51,269 nucleotides of DNA from Smittium mucronatum. Its lineage: Eukaryota > Kickxellomycota > Harpellomycetes > Harpellales > Legeriomycetaceae. Numbering within the stretch: position 1 is the stretch's first letter; the number at the start of each line of letters is the position of its first letter. Location: NCBI GenBank assembly GCA_001953115.1, contig LSSL01000502.1:1-51269 (forward strand), given 5' to 3'. This document shows positions 34,022 to 48,686 of this stretch, in pieces. The notes beneath the pieces were generated by a model. That model made no database searches, was not told where the DNA came from, and saw only the letters and a program-made list of their open reading frames with translations. A program made the position numbers and the translations under genes.

Positions 34022-37000
34022 GAAAATGGAGGCATAGATACTTCTGTGAAAAAAAATAAAAAATCATAGATGGCTAATTATAATAATCGGGAAAATTGAT
34101 AATTAGAAAAATATCAAATTCTGTTTATTTATAGATTTTTTTACTGGACTTTGGTTTTTTTTTTAACACTAATTCCCTTAACACAATCGCAAATTTATAA
34201 TTTTTATCGAATAAATAGATTTATAAAAATTTATTATTTACATTTAAACCAGTTTTGAACATTTTCCTAATAAGATATTTTTTAATCCAAAAAATTAGAT
34301 ACGTAGATGAAAACCATTAAAAATTTCAAAAAAAAAAAAAAGAATCCCTTCTGATTTATAAAAACTTAGCTATAATTAATCTAAATTTACTTAATGTAAT
34401 TTTTTAAAAAAAATGCAATGATAGCTGTAAAATGACTAGGTATGTGAATAAGCTTGCCTGACACAGATTTCAATGGGGGTTTAAGTATACTAATATATTT
34501 ATAGAACTAAATGTTGCTGTATTACCATTTTTTCAAAAATAAGACTTTCCAACTTTAAATTGAGTGCTTTTGATCTCTTTTGTTTTGATTTGGGATATTT
34601 TTTTTTCTTTTAAGTATTTTTTGCATTAAAATATTTTAAAAGGTAGAATTTTTTCATTTTAATTTTTTAACACCTAAGTATAAATTTTCTAAAGATTTTG
34701 GAATAGATTAAAAGATTATTGGATTTTTTTTTTACGATTTTGCATTTTTAGATGATAATAAAGGATTTAACTAAACTCACCAGAGCTTATAACAAAAAAA
34801 AATTATGAAAAATCAAATGATAGATAAAAAAACCTTTTCACGCTTAATATAGTTTATTTGTCGGTTTTATGGTTGATTTATATATTGGATTTATATTTCA
34901 AGGAGAGGGAATGGCAATGATAAACCTATGAATCTTTTTTATAAAATTATTAAAAAATAAGGAAATTTGTTTCACAAGGTAATTCGGGGGTTTAAAAAAC
35001 GATTAGTGACAGTGATTATATTTGTTCTAAGATCTTTATATTTTTGCAATATAATAAATGCATAAATTGAAATATAAATATTTTTATCATAAAAATAAGG
35101 AATTTATTTATAAATAAATCTAAAAATGATGTGATTTTAACTAATCAAGAAAAATATAGGGGGTTTTAAAACGTTTATTTGACAGAGATTATGATTAAAA
35201 AATTAAGAATATTCCCCTCACATAATATCCTATATTTACCGCTTATTTTCAAACTCTGATTATCCTTTTAGAATTGTCTGAATGTACTTTTTTTACCTCA
35301 GTTCTAAAAAAAAATAGAAATTAGATTTATATATCCTGATATTAATAAATATTAATAGAAAAAAATAAAATGACTTATCTTTTTAATTATTATTTATTTA
35401 TTTAAATTAAAAAAAATAAACCCAAATTTCCAAAAAATGATATCAATTTTAGGCTTTTTTTCATTATTTTTTCAGATTTCATTAATTTTTCAACTTTTTA
35501 TCGTTACAAATATTAATGAAATTTGCGTTATAATATTTCAAGCAATTTTTTTATACTAAATTATATTTAAAAAAATTCTTAATTTGGTAAATCGATTGAA
35601 TATCTTTTTTTGGTAATTTATTTCTTTTAATTTTTTTAAACACTGATTATTCATGATTTTAATTGCATATTATATAATTTTATTATTTACATTTTAGTAT
35701 TTTTGAAATATTTCGGTTCTGAATAATTTTTAAGAAAGTTTCAAAATTTTGAATATTTTATTAATCAAATTTATTTTACCTACTATTTCAGTCGAATATA
35801 TGGAACTCAATTAAAAATATCAAAAAAGCCAAGGAAATACACTGCACCTTAATCCAATATTTCCATTTAGAATATCAACAATATAATATAGATGAAAAAT
35901 ACTGTTAAGGCTCTAAAACTATTAGTATCAATGAAAAAAATAACTTCTTCCCTAAATTTTAATAAAAAGAATCAAATTGTATTTTTTCATTTAAAAATTT
36001 TGGGATTGTGTGATTTTATAAAGATTAAATAATAAATTTATTTTATCCTGTCAATTAATCATAATACTTACCTTATAAGCTATTATATTATCTTTTAAGA
36101 GTCATATTTGCAAATGGGAGTGAAATTTTGTGAATAACAGAAGATTCGGATAATTTATTAGGTAAATATATCAATTATTTTTTAGATATATTAAATTTAA
36201 ATTTTTTTAAAATAAATTTTCATTTTTTAACTATCTGAATTCAAATTTGAATATAAATTATTGAATCATTGATAGTATAACCTGTAAAGTCAATAATATT
36301 TGGGTTTTCTACGATATTAATATAATCCAATTTCATATTATGAGACTTCCCCAAGTGAACTTATTCCAATTTGCTTTATATTCGATTTACTTTATACCCA
36401 ATTCTGTACCTTCCAATTGGAGTAAATAGAAGCCAATATTAAATTTATTCTCATAGAGTTTGAATAAAATTATGCTCTTGAAAAAATAAATTCACGATTT
36501 TTAAACTAAAAAATTTCATTTTTTTTATTTTCCAATTTTTAAATCTATGAAATTTTTGAAATGAAACCTGAGAAAATTTTTAATATAATAAAAAGATTGG
36601 ATCAAATGGTCTAAACCATATTAAACCATTATATAATCTATTAACAGGTTATAAAACTACAAAAAACAAAAAAATCGACTTTTAAATAAGCATTTTTTGT
36701 CAAAAAAAAAGAAATAATTATCTTTTATAACAACTTATTTCATATCTGAATAAAATTTTCATTCTGAATATGAGAGAATTTTTTTATTAAGTATTCCCAT
36801 CTGATTATCTATAATTTTAAATTTAATTGAATTTGCTGAAATTCTCCAAATAACATTCTTTTTCAAATTTAAACCACAATGATTAAAATGGCTGTTTTTT
36901 TAGATAAATTAAATTATTTTTTATAAAATATATTGACTATTAAAATTGATTTTCATACGATATATTATTTCATGAAAATATCATTTGAAAATTAGAAGTT

Positions 37001-40000
37001 CAAATTCGATAAATATTTACTGTTATTTTCAATTATTGGTATTAAAAAATTGAATCAATTTCATAGCGATTAATTTGATAAAAAAAATCATACCTAAACA
37101 CAATATATATAGGCCCAAAAATGAAAGTGTATTTTTTAAATTCAATTATTACTTTTATTATTATTTTTTGTTTAACTTGTCTTTTATATGAAAATTTGGA
37201 TTTTTTCGTATAAAATTGTAGATATATATTATTTTATACAACAATTATAATTAAATTTTTTCTTAAACAATATTTTTCAATAAGTTTTTTTGAGGAAAAC
37301 ATCTTTAAATTATCTTTTAAAAAAAAAGGCATAGCTTACAGAATTTAAATATTGAAATCTTGTTATAATAAAAAATACTTCGAATAACTTGTTTTTTTCA
37401 AGTTTAAATAAAAAAGTAAACAGAATAAAATATATATTCCGTGTTTGAAGAGTCAAAAATAAGTTCATATTAAGACATCATAATCTGAAAAAAAAATTCT
37501 TTCAATTTTTTTCATTTAAATAAAAATATTTTCATTTTATTTATGAATTTTTACCTAAATATTGTTTGTGTTTAAAAAATTTTCTACTTAAAGTATGGAT
37601 AAGCTTTGTTTATATAAATAACTTTTTCCACAAATAAAAATTTTATAAAAAAATAAATTTTAGACCAATAATAATCATTTAATTATTTATAGAATGTTAT
37701 TAAAATAAAAATCTTGTAAATTTAATTTTTACATTTAATTTTTAGATTTAATTTTGTTTGAATTAATTTTTTTTAGATCTATATTTTCTCTTTCAAAATA
37801 ATTAAAACATAATTATATCATATTATAATGAAACTATAAAGCTAAAGAGTTTGGATTATTGTATATTAAAATAGATTTACAAAAAATAAATTAAAAAACT
37901 CTAATTTCTTTTTAAACAAATAAATAGTGAATCAGTTTTCAAAATCTAAAGACACATTGCGAAAATTTTGAAATCCCGATCTTCATGCAACTTAAATTTG
38001 ATGTAGTTTTCTATTTAAATTTCAAGTATTTATTACATATCGTGTAATAATCTTATATTTTTTCAAAACTAAACTAGAAGATGCCCATCTCAAGCCACAG
38101 GTGTAGAATTCAAATAAATTTTTGTAAAATATTGTTAATTTTTGCAACCAACTTTCATATGTATTAATTGTAATTAGCTTTCTTTCATAATAAATTTTTT
38201 TTACATATTGAAAGATTATGAAAATATAAAAAAATATATTACAATTTTTATAAATCTTATTATTATTAAAAATAGTTTTAATTCAATTTATCAAAGAAAT
38301 TTTCTGATAAAATACAATTGAATTCAAATCAGGAGAAAATACTGAAATTTTTTATTTATTTATTTTGAAAAAATCTTTCCGAAATTATACATTTATAAGT
38401 CATGAAGCTTAATGAGCTCAAAAGATAAATAAATAAAAAACTAAATACATTTTCTACTTAAAAATTTCGTTGAAGTAAAGTTTTTTATTTTTTGGAGGCC
38501 ATTATACCTCTATTTTTCTTATTCTGAACACAAAAACTGGTTTTAATGTAAAAAACCGCTTAAGTTCAGTCATTAATCTATTTATTTTGCACATTAGTTA
38601 TAAAATTTCAAATTTTACTAAATTTATAAGTTTTAAAAAAACCAGAATTATTTCACTAAATAGATAATGCAAAAAAATCAGGACATCAAAAATATTCTAA
38701 AATTAAGAATTTTTTAACCCTATAAAATTCCATATTTCTGCAATTATGAAATAAATTTTGGTAAACATAATTTACTATTTATTCATATCTAATTGTGTAT
38801 ATTTAATAAAAATATTATCATTTTTATGGTAAAGGATTATATTATGGAATTTTTACTCAGTCAAAACCCTATTTACTCTGTTAAAATGGCCACTTTTTAA
38901 AAAGAAACGGTCTTTTTTTCAATCAAAGCTATAAAATTTTATTTTAAACCATTGATATCGGTAAAAAATTAAGGGATTTTAGCCAATTATTGCTTTATAA
39001 AGATAGTTTTTTTAAAAAAAAAAAAATTCTAACCAAAATTATAAAATTGTGTTTTCAACTAATAATATTGGTTTAAATGTTTAGATTTATGGCTTTATGT
39101 TATTTCTTAAAGAAGTGCTATCTTTTACACAAATGAAATTTCCTTTTATTTCCTTATTTGGTTTCTGATTCCACTTATCTTTGAATTCATTACAAATATT
39201 TCAATAACTTTCAATAATTATTCGATAATTTTAATTTTTTATCAAAAAATTTCAACTCAAATTTTGGCTTTATGGACGCTTTTAGTTTCTTTCTCACATT
39301 CCATTTTTTGTATTTAAGCTCCTGGCGAGTTAAAAATAAATAACTTTGCTTTAAGAACCTGGAATTTTTTAAAAATTTCAGGTTTTTATTAAATCTATAT
39401 CCAAAAATAATTTTCTTCCCATTAAAATATCATTCCAATAATTAAAATTTAATTTTATATATATTAAAAAATTATTAATTGAAATATTGAAAATAATTAC
39501 CTATTTTTTGATATTTATACGCCCGATTTCTTTAGTTGATTTTACTAATAAAATAAATAACCAATTTTTTTTATCTGTTTTTCTAAATAATAAATTTATT
39601 CATCCAATTTTATAAATACCAAAATATTCATAGATATTACTTGGTAATTAAAATTGGATAAAGTTATAAAAAGGGGGTTTTTTGCTATATTTTTATTCAA
39701 AGATTTAAATTTTCTCGATTGAGAATTTCAATACTTTTTAATTCATTATTTCAAAGGGATCTATTTTCTATAAAAATAAAATAATCCCATTTCAGAAATA
39801 CAATATAAACTAACTTTAAATTTTTCTACTGATAACTTATTAATTTTCATCTGCTTTTTGAGGTTTTATTAGAAATTATCTAAAAAATCATATAGTTTCT
39901 GCAAATAAAAAAGTAGATTTTAATCAAATATTTATCGTATTTTGGAAGTAGAAACTGATCTACTAATCTACTGCTATAATCTGGTAAATTCATATTTATA

Positions 40001-43000
40001 TCTTTCTATATCCAATAAATTTTATATTAAAATTAGCTTAAAATATTCATTTTTCAGAATAACGAGAAATTTTTTATTTTTTTATTTTTTTATTTTGAAT
40101 AGGCTGTTTAGATATAATTCAAATCAGGCTTACAAATCTTAAAAAGTGAATTTTCAATAAAAAATACTGATATATGAATATCTTATCAAATAACTATTAA
40201 TTTTCATTTATAAATTTAAATTGATATGAATAAAATGATGAAATGGAATTAGGTCTTAAGAAAACTGGAATTCTTATTAAAAAATTAAAGAAGAAACATT
40301 TATAGATATTATTCTAAAATGAAAACAAGTAAGAACGTATTTTTTTAAGAATAAATTGACGCCCACCTATAATAGTATCTTTAAAAAGAGAAAAACTAAA
40401 AAAATTATTTCAGTTCAAGAATCTTTAATTCAAAAAAGATATCTTATCAATATAAATAAATCATAAAAAAATATTTGGGTGATACTTTTATGTATACTGT
40501 TCATATTATGGTTAGAAATCGAAAAAAAATTTAAAAAATGTAATAAGCCATAATTCGGCAGTTATTAATGTGAGAATAAAAAAAGATAAGGTTGACTTAT
40601 AAATTTTAATAAAGGAAAAATTCTACTATGTACCTCTATAAACTTCAAAAATATTTATTTATTTGGAATATAACAGAAATAGATTTAACCGAGGAACGAA
40701 AAGCGGTACTAGATTATTTTATTTTTACAGAAAAATTCAGGGAAAATAATTTCATTTATCCCAATAAAACTCATGGAAAATAAAACAATCAGATATAATT
40801 ATTTCTAGCCCCGATTCAAAAAAAAAATTAAATGTTTTAAAAAAAGCATAAATTATTTGAGAAAATTGAAACTAGTTTTAAAAAAAGTAAAATTTTTTTG
40901 AAAAGAATTAATTTCAATAAGTAAATAAGAAAAATTGATTTTGATTTTGATTTTGATTTACTATTTATAATCAAATTTTAATAAAAATGGCTAAACTATG
41001 TATATTTTTGGCTCAATTATTATCAATCAGTTATGAAATTAAATTTCCTAATTAATAACAAATAAATTATTGTAAGAATGGGTATTCCCAAATAACTTGA
41101 ATTAAATATTTTAGTCTATTCTCTATTTCTATATACACGAAATTGTATTTTTTTAGGCTACTTAAGGTAAAATTAGGTATATTAGATTTAAATTATATTC
41201 CAATCTATAGTATTCCGATATTTATAAAATTGTGAAATTTAAACCTCCATAAACATTATAGGGGCAAAGATTAAAAAATATTACGCTTTATAATTATTGT
41301 AGGTACCATATTTATGTGTATTATAATTTTTTTCCTTTGATTCGAAACTAATTATCAGTTTTTATTTGTTTTTAAATTATAGATTTGAATTATTTATCAA
41401 CAAACATATTTAAAAAAAAATGTTGTAAATTTTAGGTTAGCCAATAAAAATCTACAGATATACTTAAGAATGTATTATCTTGTACCAAAATCGGTCAAAT
41501 TTTGGTCAAATTTTATTTCAATGGATTAATCTTGCAAAAATAAGACAAACTGGGCTTTCGTCCAATAAAAATAAATCTATTTTTTATTTAAAAGTATGCC
41601 TTAAACACTATAAAATCAATAAAAAGAAATTAATATTACTGTTTAATAAACAGTTGATTTTTTGGAATAGAATTTATTTAATAATAAATATATGCTAATG
41701 AAACATTTTTAAGATTTTCAAATTCTCATTTAGTAGAAAATGGTTTATAATTATTAATAAAAATACAAAAACGTTATATAATTATGTTCTTTGAAAATTT
41801 TAATTCTCAATACTATTCATTGTGATATTAATTTAGTATTCAAATCAACGATATTTCAATTTGAAAAAGTCTAAAGAAATTTAAATACCAGTATTTGCGT
41901 ATTAGGATAAAAAACTACATTTACATATTTGGGTATTTCCTTAAAATAACTAGCTATTTATATAGGGTGTAAAAATTGTAAAAAATATATACATATTATA
42001 TTCAAATCGCCTTAATAATTTTTAACAAATAATTTTTAAATTTTAATAATTTGATACCAAATATACTTTTATATTTTAAAAAATATAATTATTTACATTA
42101 GTAACCCACCATATGACTACTAAGCTTTCTGTTTTACCCGAATCAATATCGAAAGAAATTTTTTATAATTACTCCAATTATGGAAATTAGCAGAATTATG
42201 AAATATATTATTATAGTAGGAATTTTTGGATTATATTTAAATATATATATATATATGGTGATCCAAAATAATAATAAATTAATGATGTTTACATTTTTTT
42301 CAATCTGGTGCATTTATTTTTTATGATTTCCGTTCTTTCTCCAGCTTTTATAATGTGTTATATTCACTATTTTTGGAATTTCGATTGCTTCTAGGAATTT
42401 TTATACATGTATTAAATTCTTTAACATCAAGAACTGTTCACTTGACAGTATATTTTTTTCCAGTTGAAATTTCTATATCCTAAAAAAAAATTTAAACTTC
42501 CGAAAGTTTGTCATTTTTTCATATCTTTCCTATTTTAGGCTTCCCAAACACACGCTTATGAATTCCTTTTCTATACTATCTATTTTTTTTCTTCAATCAA
42601 ATAAAATCTCATGACCGTATTATTGGTTGTAGTTATTTTATTATATAAGATTTTTTATTTTTCAGAATTTTTTAAAGTATTATAAACCTTAAAAAAAGTC
42701 ACTGAAACACTCAAAAAAAATTTAAATTATATATTTATTAATTATTATCATTTATATTCCAACTTCATATTCAAACATTCCAAAAAGTAATTTTTTAAAG
42801 GAAAAAATAGACTGTTTCCATCTTATCAGAAGTATTATTTTTGGAAATAAAAATCGTTTATTTTAATGAAAATATTGATTAATTCACTAAAATTGATCCA
42901 TTTTCCGAAGAATATCTGCTTTTACTTTTCAAAAATATCAATAATTGGTGAAAGCTGGGCTTTTCAAATAATATGTAACTTTATTTTTGAATACTGTGCT

Positions 43001-43757
43001 GATTGCTTGTAGGTTTTTCGGCATATTTTCAAATATTTGTATTTTAAAATGGATGCTCTTGGTTTTCTATTGAAATTTGATATCTTTATTTAAAAGAATC
43101 TGAAATTAATCATAAAAATATGTTCTTATATTCCAGATTAATCCAGTTTTATTGAGCTCGGTTTCATGATTTCTCAGTATCCAGATAATTTTTTTTCATT
43201 ATTACAGCTTACTATCTTATTTATATTGAAAAAAATGATTGCCTGTGTTCTGAAATCCTAGATATAATAACGGATTAGTTGAAACCAAATAGAAAATTCT
43301 TAATCCAGGTCCATGTTTTCAGAATTTGAAATCATTTTGAATGAGACTACTGATTAAACCAAAACCCTTAAATCACAAATTTTTGGTGAATAAGATGCCA
43401 CGTAGACCTCTAAAAAAACAATTAGATTTAAAAACTCACACACTTTAATTAAATAATCCATCGTTTTTTTTTTAAATTTTTTAAATCACTTTTCATTTCT
43501 TTCTTATTATATTATATACTTTGTCTATTTTAAAGATAATTTCGATATTTCTCAAGATACTAAAAATATTATAGTTTTGCTCCAATATTTTTAAGTCAAG
43601 TAATTTTATATTTTATAATCTATTTTTCATAATCATAAAATAAATCAGTTTGCACCCCTAATATAGATTAGAAATTATTCATAATAAAATACCTACACTT
43701 CAAAATATCAGGAAATTTAAATATGCTAAAATTTGACAAATATTAGGCTACTAACTC
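34022..43757. other. AT desert, about 9.7 kb, no gene seen
   Basis: This is the longest featureless part of the window. Only simple repeats stand out, for example GATTTT units at 40937-40960. Open frames at 39942-40142 and 41480-41698 are made of codons expected from AT-rich noise. Confidence 0.55.
42241..42256. repeat. (AT)n microsatellite
   Basis: An uninterrupted AT dinucleotide run of eight units. Confidence 0.8.
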
Positions 43758-44896
43758 AATCCATACCCTTGAATGAAATAAAGGTTTTTAGTTGGATATT
43801 ATCTAACTAAACAAAATAAAATGAAGTTTTTCAGGTGTTTTGAAAAGTGATATAATAATTGGGTATATCTTTATGCGATTTTAGGAATTGAGAAAACGTA
43901 TTTTTTTGGGTTAAACGCATTTAATTGGAAAATTCTAAATAACTTGAAAATTTTCGATATTTTCAAATAAATGCGAGTTTTTCAATTTAGCGCTTTTTAT
44001 TCTAGTTGAAAATAATATCTCAATTTCCCAAAATTTATAACAATATAATATATGTATATTTATATCAGAAATTCGTTCCAAATTGCAAAAAAAAAAAAAA
44101 AATTCAAATTATGGTTTCAGGTTAAGCATTTTAAAATTAGAATATTTAATAAACCGCTTTGAATAATCAAAAGAAATATTATTTCAAATCTAGTTTTATC
44201 TTTAAAAATCCATAAATTATTAGTATAAAATCAAGGCAAAAAAAATCTAAGTATGAGACTCAATTTATTATATTTAGATATTTGAGAATATCATTAATCC
44301 TAAATGAATAAGAATTTAAACACCCATCAAATATGGTTGTTTATTTGGGTATAACTTATTTTCATTTAACTTTTTAATTAATATAATTTTTAATATCTAA
44401 GTAATAAAGCAAAAAAAACATTTATATTAATTATGAAATAGGCTCAAAGATATAAATTTAAAATTTTCTTTGGAACTTAAATAAAATCGTATTGATATTT
44501 ATTTATTTATTTTTTAATAATTGGCTTCAATAATGAAAAAAGTGTCACGTTTTTGTCGTCTGGTGATTTTAATGAAAAATATACTCGGGTAATTATTATT
44601 TTGGAATATTGATACGAATTTTGGGAAATTGAGATATTATTTTCAACTAGAATAAAAAGCGCTAAATTGAAAAACTCGCATTTATTTGAAAATATCGAAA
44701 ATTTTCAAATTATTTAGAATTTTCCAATTAAATGCGTTTAACCCAAAAAAATACGTTTTCTCAATTCCTAAAATCGCATAAAGATATACCCAATTATTAT
44801 ATCACCTTTAAAAACACTTGAAAAACTTCATTTTATTCTTTTTAGTTTAAATAATATCAAACTAAAAGCCTTTATTTCATTCAAGGGTATGGATTG
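43758..44896. mobile_element. Inverted-repeat (foldback-type) element, 1.1 kb
   Basis: The left arm (43758-44034) and right arm (44617-44896) are inverted copies over about 277 bp, with the inner 200 bp nearly identical. The outer ends read CAATCCATACCCTTGAATGA. The 582-bp interior holds no open frame of note. High arm identity in DNA that otherwise drifts strongly suggests a fairly young insertion or arm-to-arm gene conversion. No clear target duplication was seen. It shares no obvious sequence with the elements at 14.8 and 28.7 kb. Confidence 0.75.
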
Positions 44897-47524
44897 CATT
44901 GGTATCCTATTACAGCTAACACTTAATATTCTTGAAATTATTCACTTATCACTTCTTCCAAAATTCTAAATATTCCAGATACTCTGAATAATCCAGATAA
45001 ACAGATTTATTTGCGTATAAGGAATTTTCCATTGAATAATTATTTTTATTTTAAAAATATTTTAAAAGTTTTATATGATATTTATTTTAAGAATAAATGC
45101 TAATTTTACTAAATAATATGAATAACTGTATATTAGAATAGAAAATCAGGAATAAGATTAAGGAATTTTCTTTATGATGAAGATTTTAAAGGTGTTTTAT
45201 TCATTTTTTGAAATTACTTTTATTTTTTTGGAGAAAATCGTCTAATCTTCAAATTTTTTAAACTGGCATACTTTTATCGATAAATACTAAAAGCACTAAC
45301 TTATTTCAAATCGATAAAATTAAACATAATTTGATCAAAATTTAACCGATTTTATTAATTTTTACACAATTTCACCTCTAAATACATTTTATCCTAATTT
45401 TTTTAAGATATATAGGATTCATTAAATTTTATTGATTTTGCCCTTTCTAAGGTAAAATTAGCGATAAATTTAATTCCATGTATTTACTAAAGGGTATTTA
45501 AAGCTAATATAAGATTAATTAGAGGCTATTAATATTCAATGCGGATTTAAAACAATAGCTTTAAATTCCAAAAATCAGATTAAAATTTTTTAAATATATA
45601 TTTCATTTTCTCAAATAATATTTACTTTTTTTGAATTTGAGTTGGAAATGCTGTAGATCTGCAGGGCCATTTTTTTTATGAAAACATCAAAAGCGTTATT
45701 TTTGGATTAAATAATCTATTATACCAATTAAAAGAAAGAAGATAAAAATATCTAATATTAACTAAAATTTAGTTAATAATTTCATATATTAATATTAAAA
45801 AGAAATACTCATTTATTCGTTCTAAGAATTGACTCTCAAGCCCTGAAAAAAAAAAAGGTTCATTCGAATGTGAAAAAATGTCTATTGATATGAAAACTCT
45901 GTGATGGAATTTTTTATTTTATTTAAGTTTTTCAATTGGTAGAAGAGTCACTTCTCTCAAATAAACCCACTTTTTTTACTGGTCTCCTGGTATAAATAAA
46001 TAAAAGGTAGTATATTATTTATTAGCAAATTTCCTAGACTTTGAGAATAGAAAAAATCTATAACTATTACAACTCTGGAACACCCAATAAATTTGCACAA
46101 TGTTATACTGGTATATTTCTCGATTTGTAAAACTGTTATAATCTGTTAGGGATTTTTATTCTCTTAGAGAGAATCCTTCGTATGTGTGCTATTATATGCA
46201 TTTGATCCGATTTAAAATATTAGGAACCTCAAAATCGACTTTTATATTTTTCTTTAAATTGATGCGTAAAGAGTCAAACTATCCAAGTCAAATCATGCTT
46301 AGTATTTTTTTCCTAATTATATTTGGGCCAATAGATAATTGGTAATTTGATTGGGGGGTTTTTTTAAACTCTTATTAAATTTTTTTATTTTTTTGCATAA
46401 TTTTATTATATTTTTTTCCTGAACTGATCTGTGAAAAATTAAACTAATTTTAATTTCTCGATCTATTAGAATAGATGAAAAAAATTGGTTTTATAATTCT
46501 TTTTCAAAAATAAGGTCTTTCCTAAAAAGGATTTTGGTTTTCTATTTCTATATATATATATGCATTTTTTTGCTTCGTTTTAATTTATTTAATACCCTTG
46601 CACTTGTTATAAGAATAATTAATTTTTTAGATTAATAATTATATTAAATGCGGATATGTATGTATTATTTCGAAAAAAACATGGGAAACTGTTTCTTCTC
46701 ATTTTCATTTTTCTGTTTTCTTAAATATGGATTATGTTTCTTACCAAATTATAGAAGGTTTGATAGTCTTAAATAAATACTAAATCGTTGGTTAAAATTT
46801 TTATTTGTGTAGCTAATTGATAAATCAATTATACTAATGATCAAACTATTGTTCCTTTTATAGTTTTAAAAGATAACTTTTCCTCTCCGTTCTATCCCTC
46901 TTCTTTATACACAATAATAGGGTGTTAATGGACATAATGAACTAATATACAATTTTTATACATAGCATAAACATTATTCTCTAGAGGCTATTAAATCCTC
47001 TGAGGCTCTCAATTCTGCATATAAAAAGTAACCGATATATCACTTGGAATACTTAATGCGTATAAAGTAAATATTATTTTTGACAACATTCTAAAAAAAT
47101 TTCGAAAAAAGGGATGAGACTTGTTAAACGAGGCTTCCTATTTGGTCTTTTCTGAAAAAAGGAATTATTTATTTCCTTTTATAGATCTTAACAAATGTAT
47201 GGTAATAATGGTCAGATTTGTGCAGTTAACATTGAAAAAAACTTGGGTAAGAGTAAAAAAGACATTAGCATGGAAGTATAAATAATAAATAGATAATCTA
47301 TAAGTAATTTTCATCGATAAAATAAATAGACTGGAATACGTAATATGTTTTGGTTTGGTTTGTGCGGTCGTGAAATAAAAACCAGATATTTCTGGATTTT
47401 ATCAGTATCTATCAACAAACCCTCTTTTTCCACGACCAAAAATCACTTAAATATTAATGAGTAGATTGGAAAAACAGACATATTTTAAAGGGTTGTTATT
47501 TTTTCATCGATATATTTAAGACTG
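44897..47524. other. AT-rich stretch, nothing recognised
   Basis: No supported gene or repeat copy. GC rises a little around 46.0-46.3 and 47.0-47.45 kb without a readable frame. Confidence 0.45.
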
Positions 47525-47580
47525 AATCCCCAAGATTAATAAAATTCCGTGATGCAGAAAAAAAAAATCCCCAAAATTAA
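47525..47580 (+). mobile_element. ~26-bp 5'-truncated retroinsertion with 15-bp TSD
   Basis: AATCCCCAAGATTAA (47525-47539) and AATCCCCAAAATTAA (47566-47580) flank an insert that is only the family tail TAAAATTCCGTGATGCAG plus an A-run. The single difference in the duplication is G/A. It is a second independent example of the micro-insertion seen at 21.0 kb. Confidence 0.82.
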
Positions 47581-48686
47581 AAAACAATTGAGCAAAAATG
47601 ATATCCAACGATAACTTCATTTATTATATTTTAAATTTATCTAAGAAAATTGGAATTTCCGAGATTTTTTTTTTTTTAATTGGATGAATCTCTAATAATT
47701 ACTAGCCTAAATAATTCAAAAAATGAAATTTTGAAATATTTAGATCTAGGTTGAATTTTTATCATTATTTATTGATCCCATTGTCCAAAAACCACTTTTT
47801 TAAAAAAAACCGCCACCATTTTAAGTTTCCAATTTATTTAAATTCTTCTATTCATTTTTTTTTAAGATTTATACGGATCCCTGAATCGAATCAGTAGATT
47901 TATATTCTTTATAAAATATTTCCATTCTTCAACTCGCAGATATTGAGCCTAAAAGACAATAATAAAACTCGATGCACACTGCGACCAATTCCGTGCTTGA
48001 ATATTGAGAAAAGAATTTAAATGATTTGTAGTTTTCAAAGACTATTCAATTATAACCTTATTTTTTTATCGTTGATACATCCTTGGTTATTTTTATATTA
48101 GTATCTATAAAAAAACAAAGAGCTTATTTTATTTCATATTTAATTCTGTGTATATTAATTCTTTATATTCATTTGCATCGATATCTCATATGTTTGGTAC
48201 TAATTAATACAGCCAAAAATAGACTGAATAGGTTTGACAGAAGTTATGGATCATTTTTTCATGATTTCAGGATTAAATTTGACCTTTAGCTCTGTGTCAA
48301 CGTATTATATCAGGCAGCTATTAGTGTTTTCTAGCTTTTATTGGAAACGTGATACAATCAACCATATTCAATCAGGTATTAACCATTTTTTAATTTATTT
48401 TTTGATTTATAATAAATAAAAATAGCATAAGGGAAATTTCTTTATCATAAATATTAAAAGTGAGCTAACATTGTTTAGAGAGGATTGTTTTTTTTTGGTA
48501 TTCTTTTTGGTCTTGCTCTTTTTTTCTTGAACTTTAACAACTGGGGATCAATTAAACGAGTTTTTTTAATTTTTTTGATTAAAGATACATATGGGGCCAT
48601 TTCCACCCTTTAATAATTTCTCTACAGGAACATATGATGTCTCTGTAGCTGGGTAACTGATTTTTTGAGCCCACTAAAGAGGAGTT
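47581..48686. other. AT-rich stretch downstream of the decayed gene
   Basis: GC rises near 47.93-48.0 and 48.2-48.37 kb. A 61-codon plus-strand frame (48234-48419) overlaps the second patch but has no motif or splice context. It may be more relic sequence or chance. Confidence 0.35.

Noticed and set aside
5335..48686. Centromere or mitochondrial insertion as an explanation for the AT desert
   Set aside because: No satellite array and no recognisable mitochondrial gene was seen. An AT-rich isochore is the simpler reading, though a regional centromere cannot be excluded without chromatin data.
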